A stretch of 64,000 nucleotides of DNA from Arenimonas oryziterrae DSM 21050 = YC6267 (GTDB taxonomy: Bacteria > Pseudomonadota > Gammaproteobacteria > Xanthomonadales > Xanthomonadaceae). The DNA is taken from the NCBI RefSeq assembly GCF_000420545.1, contig NZ_ATVD01000001.1:744001-808000 (forward strand). The letters are read 5' to 3'. The translations under genes and the position numbers were made by a program. Under the pieces are notes generated by a model. The model worked only from the letters and a program-made list of their open reading frames with translations, was not told where the DNA came from and made no database searches. Positions 8,752-17,344 of this stretch are shown here, in pieces. The stretch's first letter is position 1. Each line of letters opens with the position of its first letter.

Positions 8752-9795
8752 CTAGAAGCGCAACCACCCCACCACATCCAACTCAGGCGCCACACGCGCC
8801 AGCGCCGCATACCCTTGTTGCAATCGCGACAACCAGCCCGGTCCGCGATTCCGGATATCGGCCCAGGCATCCTGCACCTGCCCCTCGGCCTGCTCCTTGA
8901 GCAACGACAATAGAGCCGCCGATTGCTGAATGTCCTTGTTCGACTTCGCGATGCGCGACGCCGGTCGCTCGCCGGCAACCAACAACTTGTGCAGCGCATA
9001 ACGCGCCGGGTGCGGAACGTTGACCACCGCCACGCCGCTGCCGGCAAAAGCCACGGCCTGCTGGATATCCTGAAGCAGGTATTCCATGAACTTGAGTGGC
9101 TGCAAGGTGATGCCCAGTTGCGGGTGTCGGAAAGGCTTCATCCCGTCGCGATGCAACGGCGTCAGGAAATCGATCTGGAACTCCGGATCCTTCGGATCGA
9201 GATACGTCCCGCCGATGCCGCCATCAGAACGCTCGATGGGCAGCAGGCCCATCCGCAACGAGTCCAGTGCGGCATGCACGTCGATCTCGACATCGGCAGG
9301 CAATGCAATCGCCAGTGCCTTGCCGGCGTGCGCGAAATCCACGTCCTGCGTGCGCTGACCATCCGTCCAGCGCACCCCCAGCATGTTGCCGAATGCGAGA
9401 AATGCATGCGTCCCGATCAACACCCCACCCGCACGGAAAAAACCGTAGTCCGACAGTCGCTGCATCACCTTGAAATGCTTGGGCAACATCGGCGCGTTGC
9501 CCAGGGCGACCGCCGATTGCGCCAACGCCTGCAGTGCCGGTTTCGCCCCACCCTCGGCACGCGTGGCGATCAGGGCCAACACCCGTTCGTTTTCTGGCCC
9601 AACGTAGACCTGCCGTTGTTTGCCCGAGACATCCAAGTACTGGTAGTACCAGTACGGACGACCCTTGACCTGCTTGCGTGCGAACGTGCCCGGCAAGTCG
9701 GCCACGGTTCGCATCAGCTCAGCCGCATGGGACGCGTCCAGCAACTGGGCGTATGCCGTCTGGGCGGACGAGGACAGGGGCGTGAATCGGGGCAT
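8752..9795 (-). CDS. GSU2403-like nucleotidyltransferase-fold protein
   Basis: 347-residue protein resembling the GSU2403 family of nucleotidyltransferase-fold proteins. The core is GTHAFLAFGN at 128-137 followed by TQDVDF with Asp151 and Asp153. This is the G-x-A plus DxD arrangement of polymerase-beta-type nucleotidyltransferases, also seen in AbiEii and MNT toxins. No role is established for the family; a defence or toxin role is inferred only from the fold and neighbourhood. ATG 9795 is preferred to GTG 9810, and neither has a clear ribosome site. A perfect 14-bp inverted repeat lies 41 bases upstream. The gene sits between two copies of the same terminator, a sign of insertion. Confidence 0.65.
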   Translation of the reverse strand: MPRFTPLSSSAQTAYAQLLDASHAAELMRTVADLPGTFARKQVKGRPYWYYQYLDVSGKQRQVYVGPENERVLALIATRAEGGAKPALQALAQSAVALGNAPMLPKHFKVMQRLSDYGFFRAGGVLIGTHAFLAFGNMLGVRWTDGQRTQDVDFAHAGKALAIALPADVEIDVHAALDSLRMGLLPIERSDGGIGGTYLDPKDPEFQIDFLTPLHRDGMKPFRHPQLGITLQPLKFMEYLLQDIQQAVAFAGSGVAVVNVPHPARYALHKLLVAGERPASRIAKSNKDIQQSAALLSLLKEQAEGQVQDAWADIRNRGPGWLSRLQQGYAALARVAPELDVVGWLRF

Positions 9796-9836
9796 GGGCG
9801 GGGCTCGCACAAGGGCCTGGGGGAACTCTACATCCG

Positions 9837-9873
9837 AGGTTATACGTAATCAACAATAAATTACGTATAACCT
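9837..9873. promoter_or_regulatory. Perfect 14-bp inverted repeat upstream of the nucleotidyltransferase gene
   Basis: Arms 9837-9850 and 9860-9873 (AGGTTATACGTAAT and its exact complement) flank nine AT-rich bases. It lies 41 bases before ATG 9795 on the minus strand, within the probable promoter, and is much more AT-rich than its surroundings. An operator bound by a dimer fits best. No run of T follows, so it is not a typical terminator. Confidence 0.6.
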
Positions 9874-9975
9874 TCTCGACCATCGGGAGTTGCCCGAAAA
9901 TCCTATCCGGAATGCCCTCGCACGGTTACACCACCGAGATTGATCCGGGTGGTATAACTTTCCCAGGATCAAAAG

Positions 9976-10000
9976 CCGGGCCGCGCGAGCGGCCCGTTTT
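9976..10000. terminator. Bidirectional terminator, near-copy of the metK terminator
   Basis: Stem 9977-9984 with 9989-9996 and GCGA loop. TTTTATTT follows on plus, and the minus strand reads CTTTTGATC after the stem, so it can end the SDR gene. It differs from 8702-8726 by one loop base. Confidence 0.75.
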
Positions 10001-10003
10001 ATT

Positions 10004-10747
10004 TCACCTCGCCTGCGCCAACGCCACCGCATCCGCCCCCGCCGCAAACCGCAACTGCCCCGTGCCATCCTGCACCGCGCGCCACACCGCCTCCGCGACA
10101 TCGGTTTCCTGCGTCGTCATCGTCACATTCGCAAACCCCGCAAACACCTTCTCCGCGAACGCCGCATACTCCGGCGGCACCAGCCCCTGCATGCGCTCGC
10201 CACCATTGGCCGCAAACGCCGTCGTCGGGCCATAGCCCGGCATCACCAGCTTCGTGCGGATGCCGAACGGTTCCAGCTCGAACGCCAGCGACGCGGTAAA
10301 CGCATCCACCGCCGCCTTGCTCGCCGCATACGCCGCCGCCAGCGGCATGCGCGCCAGCGTCACGCTGGAAGTGACGTTGACCAGCACGCCACCGCCACGC
10401 ACGCGCAGTCGCGGGATCGCCGCCTGGCAAACCGCCATCGCGCCGAAGGTGTTGGTGGCGAACACGTCGTCCACGGTGGCCATTGGCGTGGCCTCGAACG
10501 CGCCGACCACACCGATGCCGGCATTGTTGACGATCGCGTCCAGGTCGCCGGCGGCATCGAACGCGGCGCGGATGCTGGCCACGTCGGTGACGTCGAGCGC
10601 CAGCAGCTGCAGGTTCGGCGAGACCGGGAACAGCTCGGGCCGCGGCGTGCGCATCGTCGCGACGACGCGCCAGCCCTGGGCGAGGAAGTGGCGGGCGGTG
10701 GCCAGGCCGTAGCCGGACGAGGTACCGGTGATGAGGATCGACTTCAT
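10004..10747 (-). CDS. Short-chain dehydrogenase/reductase (SDR)
   Basis: 247-residue classical SDR, an NAD(P)-dependent oxidoreductase with unknown substrate. Motifs: TGTSSGYG cofactor loop at 8-15, NNAG near 87-90, the catalytic Ser in NVTSSVT, and YAASK with Tyr and Lys of the active site. The start at 10747 is supported by AAGGAG eight bases upstream. It is divergent from the AraC regulator with 92 bases between starts, the usual arrangement of a regulator and its target. Codons change from C-ending at the 5' end to G- and T-ending in the 3' half. Confidence 0.85.
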   Translation of the reverse strand: MKSILITGTSSGYGLATARHFLAQGWRVVATMRTPRPELFPVSPNLQLLALDVTDVASIRAAFDAAGDLDAIVNNAGIGVVGAFEATPMATVDDVFATNTFGAMAVCQAAIPRLRVRGGGVLVNVTSSVTLARMPLAAAYAASKAAVDAFTASLAFELEPFGIRTKLVMPGYGPTTAFAANGGERMQGLVPPEYAAFAEKVFAGFANVTMTTQETDVAEAVWRAVQDGTGQLRFAAGADAVALAQAR

Positions 10748-10839
10748 GGCGGAACTCCTTGGTTGGGGAGTCCAGCTTGCCGGCCGCCATCCGGACGGAC
10801 TACGCTCCATGATCCGGTTTTTGTTTGCGAGCGTCCGGA

Positions 10840-11784
10840 ATGGCCGATCCCCTGTCCGAAGTGATCCAGCGCCTGCAGCCCCGAGCCGTGTTCTCGCGAA
10901 CCATCGAGGGCGCCGGCGACTGGGCCGTGCGCTACGGCGCCTTCGGCCAGCCCGCTTTCACCGTGATCCTGGCCGGCCAGGCCCGCTTGGCCGTCGACGG
11001 GCATGCGCCGCTCGACTTGCAAGCGGGGGACTTCGTACTGCTGCCGGCGACACCTGGCTTCACCCTGTCCGGCGGCGCCCCGATCCCGCCAGTGCGACTG
11101 GACCCGCAAGCCGGCGCCGTCGTGGTCGACGACAAACCACTCCGGCACGGTCGCCTGGGCGGCGATGCCGATTTTGTCTCGCTAGGCGGTTGGTTCGAAT
11201 TCGCCACCCCCGACGCCGGTCTGTTGGTGTCCCTACTGCCCGGCCAGGTCCACGTGCGCGGCGTCGACCGCCTGACGCGCCTGGTGCACTTGCTGCGCGA
11301 AGAAGCAAACGACGCGCGACCTGGCCGAGAACTGATGCAAGCCCGACTCGTGGATGCGCTGCTGATCGAGGCCCTGCGCAGCCATGCCGACGCGGCCCAC
11401 GCCACGCCCGGCTTGCTGCGCGGGCTGGCAGATCCGCGGATAGCGGTGGCGTTGCAACGGATGCATGCGCAGGTGGGACGCGCGTGGACGATGGCGGCGC
11501 TGGCGAAGGAGGCGGCGCTGTCGCGGTCGGTGTTTTTTGAGCGGTTTACGAAAGCGGTGGGGGTGCCGCCGATTGCGTATTTGTTGGGGTGGAGGATGGC
11601 GGTGGCGAAGGAGTTGTTGCGGCGGGGTGGGCTTACGATCGATGAGGTGGCGGAACGCGTGGGGTATCGGTCGGCGAGTACGTTCAGTACCGCGTTTCGG
11701 CGGCAGGTCGGTGAAGCGCCTGGGCGGGCCCGCGCAACACCCTCGGCGCAAGCAAGACCAGCGGCAACAAGGTCGGGAGCCTGA
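10840..11784 (+). CDS. AraC-family transcriptional regulator with N-terminal cupin
   Basis: 314-residue regulator. Residues 1-190 form a cupin sensor (FTVILAGQARLAVDG, LQAGDFVLLPA). Residues 205-300 carry two helix-turn-helix units, with the AraC signature near IDEVAERVGYRSASTFSTAFRR. The divergent SDR gene is its likely target. ATG 10840 is preferred to the in-frame TTG at 10825. From about 11470 the coding strand turns strikingly G-rich, unlike its 5' half. The final 25 residues are a low-complexity Ala/Arg/Pro tail running towards the restriction operon. Confidence 0.85.
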   Translation: MADPLSEVIQRLQPRAVFSRTIEGAGDWAVRYGAFGQPAFTVILAGQARLAVDGHAPLDLQAGDFVLLPATPGFTLSGGAPIPPVRLDPQAGAVVVDDKPLRHGRLGGDADFVSLGGWFEFATPDAGLLVSLLPGQVHVRGVDRLTRLVHLLREEANDARPGRELMQARLVDALLIEALRSHADAAHATPGLLRGLADPRIAVALQRMHAQVGRAWTMAALAKEAALSRSVFFERFTKAVGVPPIAYLLGWRMAVAKELLRRGGLTIDEVAERVGYRSASTFSTAFRRQVGEAPGRARATPSAQARPAATRSGA

Positions 11785-11887
11785 TTTGCCGTTGTCTCGA
11801 CCTGTGGCCGTTCGGCTCAACTGGCTCCCATTCCCAGCTTCCCTCCCGAGTCAAGTATCCTTCTCCGATGAACGAATCTTGGTGGCC

Positions 11888-14800
11888 ATGAAAGTCTCCG
11901 AACGCAACCTTGAAGACGAACTCATTGAAAAGCTTGAGGGCTTGAAGTACGTCTACCGCGCAGATATTTGTGATCGCTATTCGCTGGAGCAGAATTTCCG
12001 CGAAAAATTCGAGGCTCTCAACCGCGTCAGCCTCACCGATAGCGAATTCCCGCGCCTGCTGGAAGAAATCGTCTCCCCCGATGTTTTTACCGCAGCCCGC
12101 ACGCTCCGCGAGCGCAACAGCTTCACCCGCGATGACGGCACGCCACTGAACTACACGTTGGTCAACCTCAAGGACTGGTGCAAGAACACTTTCGAGGTCG
12201 TCAACCAGCTCCGCATCAACACCGACTACAGCCACCACCGCTACGACGTTCTCCTGCTCATCAACGGCGTCCCTTGCGTGCAGATCGAGCTCAAGACCCT
12301 CGGCATCAGTCCACGCCGGGCCATGGAGCAGATCGTCGAATACAAAAACGACCCTGGCAACGGCTATACCAAAACACTGCTTTGCTTCCTCCAGCTTTTC
12401 ATAGTCAGTAATCGCGACAGCACTTACTACTTCGCCAACAACAACGCCCGCCATTTCGCTTTCAATCAGGATGAGCGCTTCCTGCCCGTCTATCAGTTCG
12501 CCGCCGAGGACAACAAAAAGATCACCCACCTCGTCAGCTTTGCCGAAACCTTTCTCGCCAAGTGCACGCTCGGCCAGACCATCAATCGCTACATGGTGCT
12601 CATCGCCAGCGAGCAAAAGCTCATGATGATGCGTCCGTATCAGGTCTATGCCGTGAAGCACATCGTGGACTGCATACACCAGAACTGCGGCAACGGCTAT
12701 ATCTGGCACACCACCGGTAGCGGTAAGACGCTCACTTCCTTCAAAGCATCCACGCTGCTCAAGGACAATCCGGACATAGAGAAATGCCTGTTTGTCGTGG
12801 ACCGCAAAGACCTCGACCGGCAGACCCGCGAGGAATTCAACAAATTCCAAGAAGGCTGCGTCGAGGAAAACACCAACACCGGTGCCTTGGTGCGCCGCCT
12901 CCTCTCAGATGACTACGCCGACAAGGTCATCGTCACCACCATCCAGAAGCTCGGCCTCGCGCTGGATGAAAACAGCAAGCGCAACAAGCAGCGGAAAAAT
13001 AACGACCTGCAGACCTACAAGGAGCAGCTCGAGCCGCTCCGCGACAAACGCATAGTCTTCATTTTCGACGAATGCCATCGCTCCCAGTTCGGCGAGAACC
13101 ATAAGGCCATCAAGGAATTCTTCCCCCAGGCCCAGCTCTTCGGCTTCACGGGCACGCCAATATTTGAGGAGAACGCCAGCCGCGTGAAGATCGAGGACCA
13201 GCAGGCCTCGATGCAGACCACCGAGGAGCTGTTCCAAAAGCAACTTCACGCCTACACGATCACCCACGCCATCGAAGACGGGAACGTCCTACGCTTCCAC
13301 GTCGATTATTTCAAGCCGAAAGGCGACAAGCCGCCTAAGCCCGGCGAGGCCATCGCCAAGCGCGCCGTCATCGAGGCCATCCTCACCAAGCACAATGCCG
13401 CCACCGGCCAGCGCCGATTCAATGCCCTGCTTGCCACCGCATCCATCAACGATGCCATCGAATATCACGCGCTGTTCAAGACCATGCAGGTGGAAAAGCA
13501 GGCCGCCGAGCCCGACTTCCAGCCGCTGAATATCGCCTGCGTCTTCTCCCCGCCCGCCGAGGGCGATGCCGATGTGAAGCAGATCCAGGAAGACCTGCCG
13601 CAGGAAAAGGAAGACAACGCCGTCGAGCCCGAGAAGAAGAAAGCCGCCCTCAAGTCCATCCTCGCCGACTACAACGCCCGCTACGGCGGAAACCACACCC
13701 TCGGCGAGTTCGACCTCTACTATCAGGATGTGCAAAAGCGCATCAAAGACCAGCAATGGCCCAATGCAGATTTTCCGCACGCGCAGAAAATCGACATCAC
13801 CATCGTGGTGGACATGCTGCTCACCGGCTTCGATTCCAAATTTCTAAATACGCTTTACGTGGACAAGAACCTCAAGCACCACGGCTTGATTCAGGCTTTC
13901 TCGCGCACCAACCGCGTGCTCAACGGCACAAAGCCCTATGGCAATATTCTGGACTTTCGCCAGCAGCGGGATGCGGTAGATGCCGCCATCGCCCTGTTCT
14001 CTGGCGGGCAAGCCGGCGAGAAAGCCCGCGAAATCTGGCTCGTCGACAAGGCCCCCGTCGTTATCCAGAAATTAGATGCCGCCGTGCAAAAGCTAGATGC
14101 CTTTATGAAATCCCAGGGCCTGGCCACGGCCCCGGAGGCGGTACCCAACCTCAAGGGCGACGACGCCCGCGCCGCCTTCATCAACCACTTCAAGGAAGTG
14201 CAGCGCCTCAAGACCCAGCTCGACCAATACACCGACCTCACCGAAGATAACGCCGCCACCATCGAGCACATCCTGCCCAAGGAAAACCTTCTCGGCTTCC
14301 GCGGCGCCTATCTGGAGACCGCCCAGCGCCTCAAGGCCCAGCAGGGCAAAGGCAGCGACAAGCGCGCGCCGCACGACGTGGACCAGCTCGATTTCGAGTT
14401 CGTTCTGTTTGCCTCCGCCCTCATTGACTACGACTACATCATGGGCCTCATTTCCCGCTTCTCCCAGCAGACGCCGGGCAAGCAGAAGATGAGCCGCGAG
14501 CAGCTCATCGGCCTCATCCAGTCCGATGCCAAGTTCATGAACGAGCGCGAAGACATCGCCGCCTACATCGCCACCCTGAAAGCCGGCGAAGGCCTCAGCG
14601 AAAAAGCCATCCGCGACGGCTACACCCGCTTCAAGGCGGAAAAAGACGCCGCCGAACTGGCCGCCATCGCCGCCGAGCACAACCTCGCCACCGCCGCTCT
14701 GCAAAGCTTCGTGGACGGCATCCTGCAACGCATGATTTTCGATGGCGAGCAATTGAGCGACCTCATGGCCCCACTGGAGCTGGGCTGGAAAGCCCGTACT

Positions 14801-14896
14801 CAGGCCGAACTTGCCCTCATGGAAGACCTGCACCCGCTGCTCACCAAACGCGCCCAAGGCCGCGACATCTCAGGACTCAGCGCGTATGAGCAGTAA
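11888..14896 (+). CDS. hsdR: Type I restriction enzyme, R subunit
   Basis: DNA translocase and nuclease of a type I restriction system. It cuts unmethylated foreign DNA in complex with HsdM and HsdS. 1002 residues, similar to EcoR124I HsdR. The nuclease site is Asp120, Glu134-x-Lys136, followed by QxxxY at 148-152. Helicase motifs include TTGSGKT at 275-281 and DECH at 394-397, with FTGTP and later RecA2 motifs present. ATG 11888 is chosen because the family begins there; the Arg-rich extension back to 11465 is antisense-like noise within the AraC gene. It is the first gene of a four-gene coupled operon and less GC-rich than its flanks, suggesting transfer. Confidence 0.93.
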   Translation: MKVSERNLEDELIEKLEGLKYVYRADICDRYSLEQNFREKFEALNRVSLTDSEFPRLLEEIVSPDVFTAARTLRERNSFTRDDGTPLNYTLVNLKDWCKNTFEVVNQLRINTDYSHHRYDVLLLINGVPCVQIELKTLGISPRRAMEQIVEYKNDPGNGYTKTLLCFLQLFIVSNRDSTYYFANNNARHFAFNQDERFLPVYQFAAEDNKKITHLVSFAETFLAKCTLGQTINRYMVLIASEQKLMMMRPYQVYAVKHIVDCIHQNCGNGYIWHTTGSGKTLTSFKASTLLKDNPDIEKCLFVVDRKDLDRQTREEFNKFQEGCVEENTNTGALVRRLLSDDYADKVIVTTIQKLGLALDENSKRNKQRKNNDLQTYKEQLEPLRDKRIVFIFDECHRSQFGENHKAIKEFFPQAQLFGFTGTPIFEENASRVKIEDQQASMQTTEELFQKQLHAYTITHAIEDGNVLRFHVDYFKPKGDKPPKPGEAIAKRAVIEAILTKHNAATGQRRFNALLATASINDAIEYHALFKTMQVEKQAAEPDFQPLNIACVFSPPAEGDADVKQIQEDLPQEKEDNAVEPEKKKAALKSILADYNARYGGNHTLGEFDLYYQDVQKRIKDQQWPNADFPHAQKIDITIVVDMLLTGFDSKFLNTLYVDKNLKHHGLIQAFSRTNRVLNGTKPYGNILDFRQQRDAVDAAIALFSGGQAGEKAREIWLVDKAPVVIQKLDAAVQKLDAFMKSQGLATAPEAVPNLKGDDARAAFINHFKEVQRLKTQLDQYTDLTEDNAATIEHILPKENLLGFRGAYLETAQRLKAQQGKGSDKRAPHDVDQLDFEFVLFASALIDYDYIMGLISRFSQQTPGKQKMSREQLIGLIQSDAKFMNEREDIAAYIATLKAGEGLSEKAIRDGYTRFKAEKDAAELAAIAAEHNLATAALQSFVDGILQRMIFDGEQLSDLMAPLELGWKARTQAELALMEDLHPLLTKRAQGRDISGLSAYEQ

Positions 14897-16205
14897 GACG
14901 AAAACCGGCGCCATGAAGGAAGTGGCAACGTCCGCGCTGGTTCCGAAGTTGCGCTTTCCGGAGTTTCGGGAGGCGGACGCGTGGGAACCAACGACAATCG
15001 GAGCCTTAGGGCACTTCTATTACGGCAAGAGTGCCCCAAAATGGTCCTTGGCAGAGGATGCTCCAACCCCTTGTGTCCGATACGGTGAGCTATACACCAA
15101 GTTTGGTCCGGTCATCACCGAGACCTACTCTCGGACCAATACGGCCCCGGAGATTTTGCGGTTCAGCAAAGGTGGAGAAATACTGATCCCGCGTGTCGGC
15201 GAGAAGCCAGAGGATTTTGGGAAGTGCTGTGCCTACTTGCCTCTGAAAGACATTGCCATTGGGGAAATGATCAGCGTTCTCGAGACCAAACAACACCCTC
15301 TGTTCTACACGTACTATTTCCGGGGCTTGTATAAGCAGTTCGCAAAGGTTGTTGAAGGACAGAACGTCAAGAACCTTTACTTTTCCGAATTGCAGCAGCT
15401 TCCAATTCATTGCCCGTCGTTTCCTGAACAACAAAAAATCGCCGAGTGCCTGAGCTCCGTGGACGAGCTGCTGGCTGGCCAAGCCCGGAAACTGGACGCG
15501 CTCAAGACCCATAAAAAAGGGCTGATGCAGCAGCTTTTCCCCCGCGAAGGCGAAACCCAACCCCGCCTTCGCTTCGCCGAATTCATAGCTGCTGGGGAGT
15601 GGGGCGACGGAGACCTGGGCTCAAGGACGGCCAAGGTTGGAAGCGGAATAACCCCCAACGGTGGCGACAAGAACTACAAACAAACGGGTCGCCCTTTCGT
15701 GCGCAGCCAGAATGTCGGTTGGGGCGAACTGATTTTGGACGACGTTGCATTCATTGATGAGGAAACCCACAGTTCGTTTAGCTCGACTGAAATACAGGTC
15801 TTCGACGTCCTCCTCAACATCACGGGAGCATCTATCGGGCGGAGTGCGGTTTCCGATGGAAGGATCGCGGGTGGCAATGTGAATCAGCACGTTTGCATTA
15901 TTCGCGTCAAAGCAGCTGAACTGAATCACTTCTATCTAAACCAGTATCTTATTTCTCCGGAGGGCCAAAAGCAGATCGACAGCTTCCAAGCTGGAGGCAA
16001 TCGGCAAGGGCTCAACTTTGCGCAAATAAGGTCATTCACCATTCCGCTGCCTCCCAAAGTATCCGAACAACAACGCATCGCCGACTGCCTCACCAGCCTT
16101 GATGACCTGATCGCCGCGCAAGCCCAGCAGCTCGCGGCCGTCAAGTCACACAAGCTAGGGCTGATGCAGCAGCTTTTCCCCTTCCCGGAAGCGGTCGAGG
16201 CATGA
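14886..16205 (+). CDS. hsdS: Type I restriction enzyme, specificity subunit
   Basis: 439-residue DNA-recognition subunit that sets the bipartite target of the HsdR-HsdM complex. It has two target-recognition domains (about 20-185 and 235-400), each followed by a conserved helical spacer: PEQQKIAECLSSVDELL and EQQRIADCLTSLDDLI, both ending in GLMQQLFP. The two spacers share an identical 24-base DNA stretch at 15519-15542 and 16158-16181, 639 bases apart and in frame. The ATG overlaps the end of hsdR by 11 bases, and its TGA overlaps the next ATG by four. Confidence 0.93.
   Translation: MSSKTKTGAMKEVATSALVPKLRFPEFREADAWEPTTIGALGHFYYGKSAPKWSLAEDAPTPCVRYGELYTKFGPVITETYSRTNTAPEILRFSKGGEILIPRVGEKPEDFGKCCAYLPLKDIAIGEMISVLETKQHPLFYTYYFRGLYKQFAKVVEGQNVKNLYFSELQQLPIHCPSFPEQQKIAECLSSVDELLAGQARKLDALKTHKKGLMQQLFPREGETQPRLRFAEFIAAGEWGDGDLGSRTAKVGSGITPNGGDKNYKQTGRPFVRSQNVGWGELILDDVAFIDEETHSSFSSTEIQVFDVLLNITGASIGRSAVSDGRIAGGNVNQHVCIIRVKAAELNHFYLNQYLISPEGQKQIDSFQAGGNRQGLNFAQIRSFTIPLPPKVSEQQRIADCLTSLDDLIAAQAQQLAAVKSHKLGLMQQLFPFPEAVEA
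15519..16181 (+). repeat. 24-bp direct repeat pair inside hsdS
   Basis: Identical copies at 15519-15542 and 16158-16181 (core CTGATGCAGCAGCTTTTCC) lie at the ends of the two conserved regions. The 639-base distance is a multiple of three, so recombination would remove the second recognition domain in frame. Confidence 0.75.
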
Positions 16206-17344
16206 GCGCAACCCCCTTTGTCGATCTGGAAGCTTTAGCCGTCCACTTACGCCAGGAATTGGCGGCCAAGAAATTCATTCTGCTTTATGCCTACAACGGC
16301 ACGGGCAAGACGCGCCTGTCCGCAGCCTTCAAGGACCTCGGAAGGAATGGCGACGAGCGCGACACGCTCTACTTCAATGCCTTTACCGAAGACTTATTTA
16401 CGTGGGACAACGATCTGGAAAACGACCGCGAGCGAGCCCTCAAGATCAACAAGGATTCCCGCTTTTTCGCCGGGCTCGTCGAGTTGGAAATGGATAACCG
16501 CATCCGACCGCTGCTGAGCCGCTACGCCGACTTCGATTTCAGGATTGACACGGTCGAGTGGAAAGTAAGCTTCTCTCGAATTGTTACTTCGGGCGAAGGC
16601 GAAGACGCGAAGACCGAAACCGTTGACGACATAAAGGTTTCCCGGGGCGAGGAGAGCATCTTCATCTGGTGCTTCTTCCTCGCCATTGTCCAGCTCGCGA
16701 TGGACGGAGCCGAGGCCTACAAATGGGTCAAATACATCTACATAGATGATCCGGTTTCATCATTGGATGAACACAACGCCATTACGGTGGCAAATCATCT
16801 GGCCCAACTGCTCAAGAAGCCGGGCAGTCCCCTCAAGGCCGTCATCTCGACCCACCACACGCTCTTTTTCAACGTTCTCTATAATGAAATCAGGGAGGAG
16901 AGCAGAAACAAGAAGGCGCTCCAGTATTTCCTGAGCCGGGACAAGCAACCGGGCGGCTACGTTATTCGGGAAACCGGAGAGACTCCATTTTTCCACCATG
17001 TCGCCGCGCTAGCTGAGTTATACGAGGCGGAGCGGAGTGGTCGGCTATTTACACATCATTTCAATATGCTGCGTACCGTCCTGGAAAAGACAGCGAGCTT
17101 TCATGGCTATCGGCATTTTGCCGCTTGCATCAAACAGGATGCCAACGACGAGGAAGGCCTTCTGCATCAGCGCCTCGTCAACATCCTAAGCCACGGCGGC
17201 TATTCACTGTATGAGCCGCAGGAGATGCTGGAGGAGAACAAGAACTATTTTCGGAAAATCCTCCACGATTTCATCAACCGCTACCCGTTCAACCCGGCTT
17301 TGTTCCCCAGCGCGCCCGTAACTCAGGAAACACCCGCAGCATGA
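16202..17344 (+). CDS. PrrC-like ATPase, candidate anticodon nuclease, within the type I operon
   Basis: 380-residue protein. The N-terminal ABC-type ATPase has Walker A YNGTGKT at 31-37, signature SRGEE at 147-151, Walker B IYIDDPVSSLD at 179-189 and a His switch in STHH at 216-219. The DDPxSSLD form is typical of PrrC and RloC. The C-terminal part has Arg291-x3-Glu295 and His331 in LSHGG. This resembles the PrrC nuclease triad Arg320, Glu324, His356 (recalled from the literature). Length is close to PrrC (396) and lacks the RloC coiled coil. PrrC cuts tRNA-Lys when its partner restriction enzyme is inhibited. The role here is inferred. It overlaps both hsdS and hsdM by four bases. Confidence 0.7.
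   Translation: MSATPFVDLEALAVHLRQELAAKKFILLYAYNGTGKTRLSAAFKDLGRNGDERDTLYFNAFTEDLFTWDNDLENDRERALKINKDSRFFAGLVELEMDNRIRPLLSRYADFDFRIDTVEWKVSFSRIVTSGEGEDAKTETVDDIKVSRGEESIFIWCFFLAIVQLAMDGAEAYKWVKYIYIDDPVSSLDEHNAITVANHLAQLLKKPGSPLKAVISTHHTLFFNVLYNEIREESRNKKALQYFLSRDKQPGGYVIRETGETPFFHHVAALAELYEAERSGRLFTHHFNMLRTVLEKTASFHGYRHFAACIKQDANDEEGLLHQRLVNILSHGGYSLYEPQEMLEENKNYFRKILHDFINRYPFNPALFPSAPVTQETPAA

Noticed and set aside
9880-9976. tRNA remnant or phage attachment site next to the second terminator
   Set aside because: A near-palindrome (TTACACCAC...GTGGTATAA) is present, but no tRNA arm or integrase gene supports an attachment site.
11465-11887. Upstream extension of hsdR
   Set aside because: The extension is almost all Arg/Trp/Gly read from within the AraC gene in another frame; the family N-terminus begins at ATG 11888.
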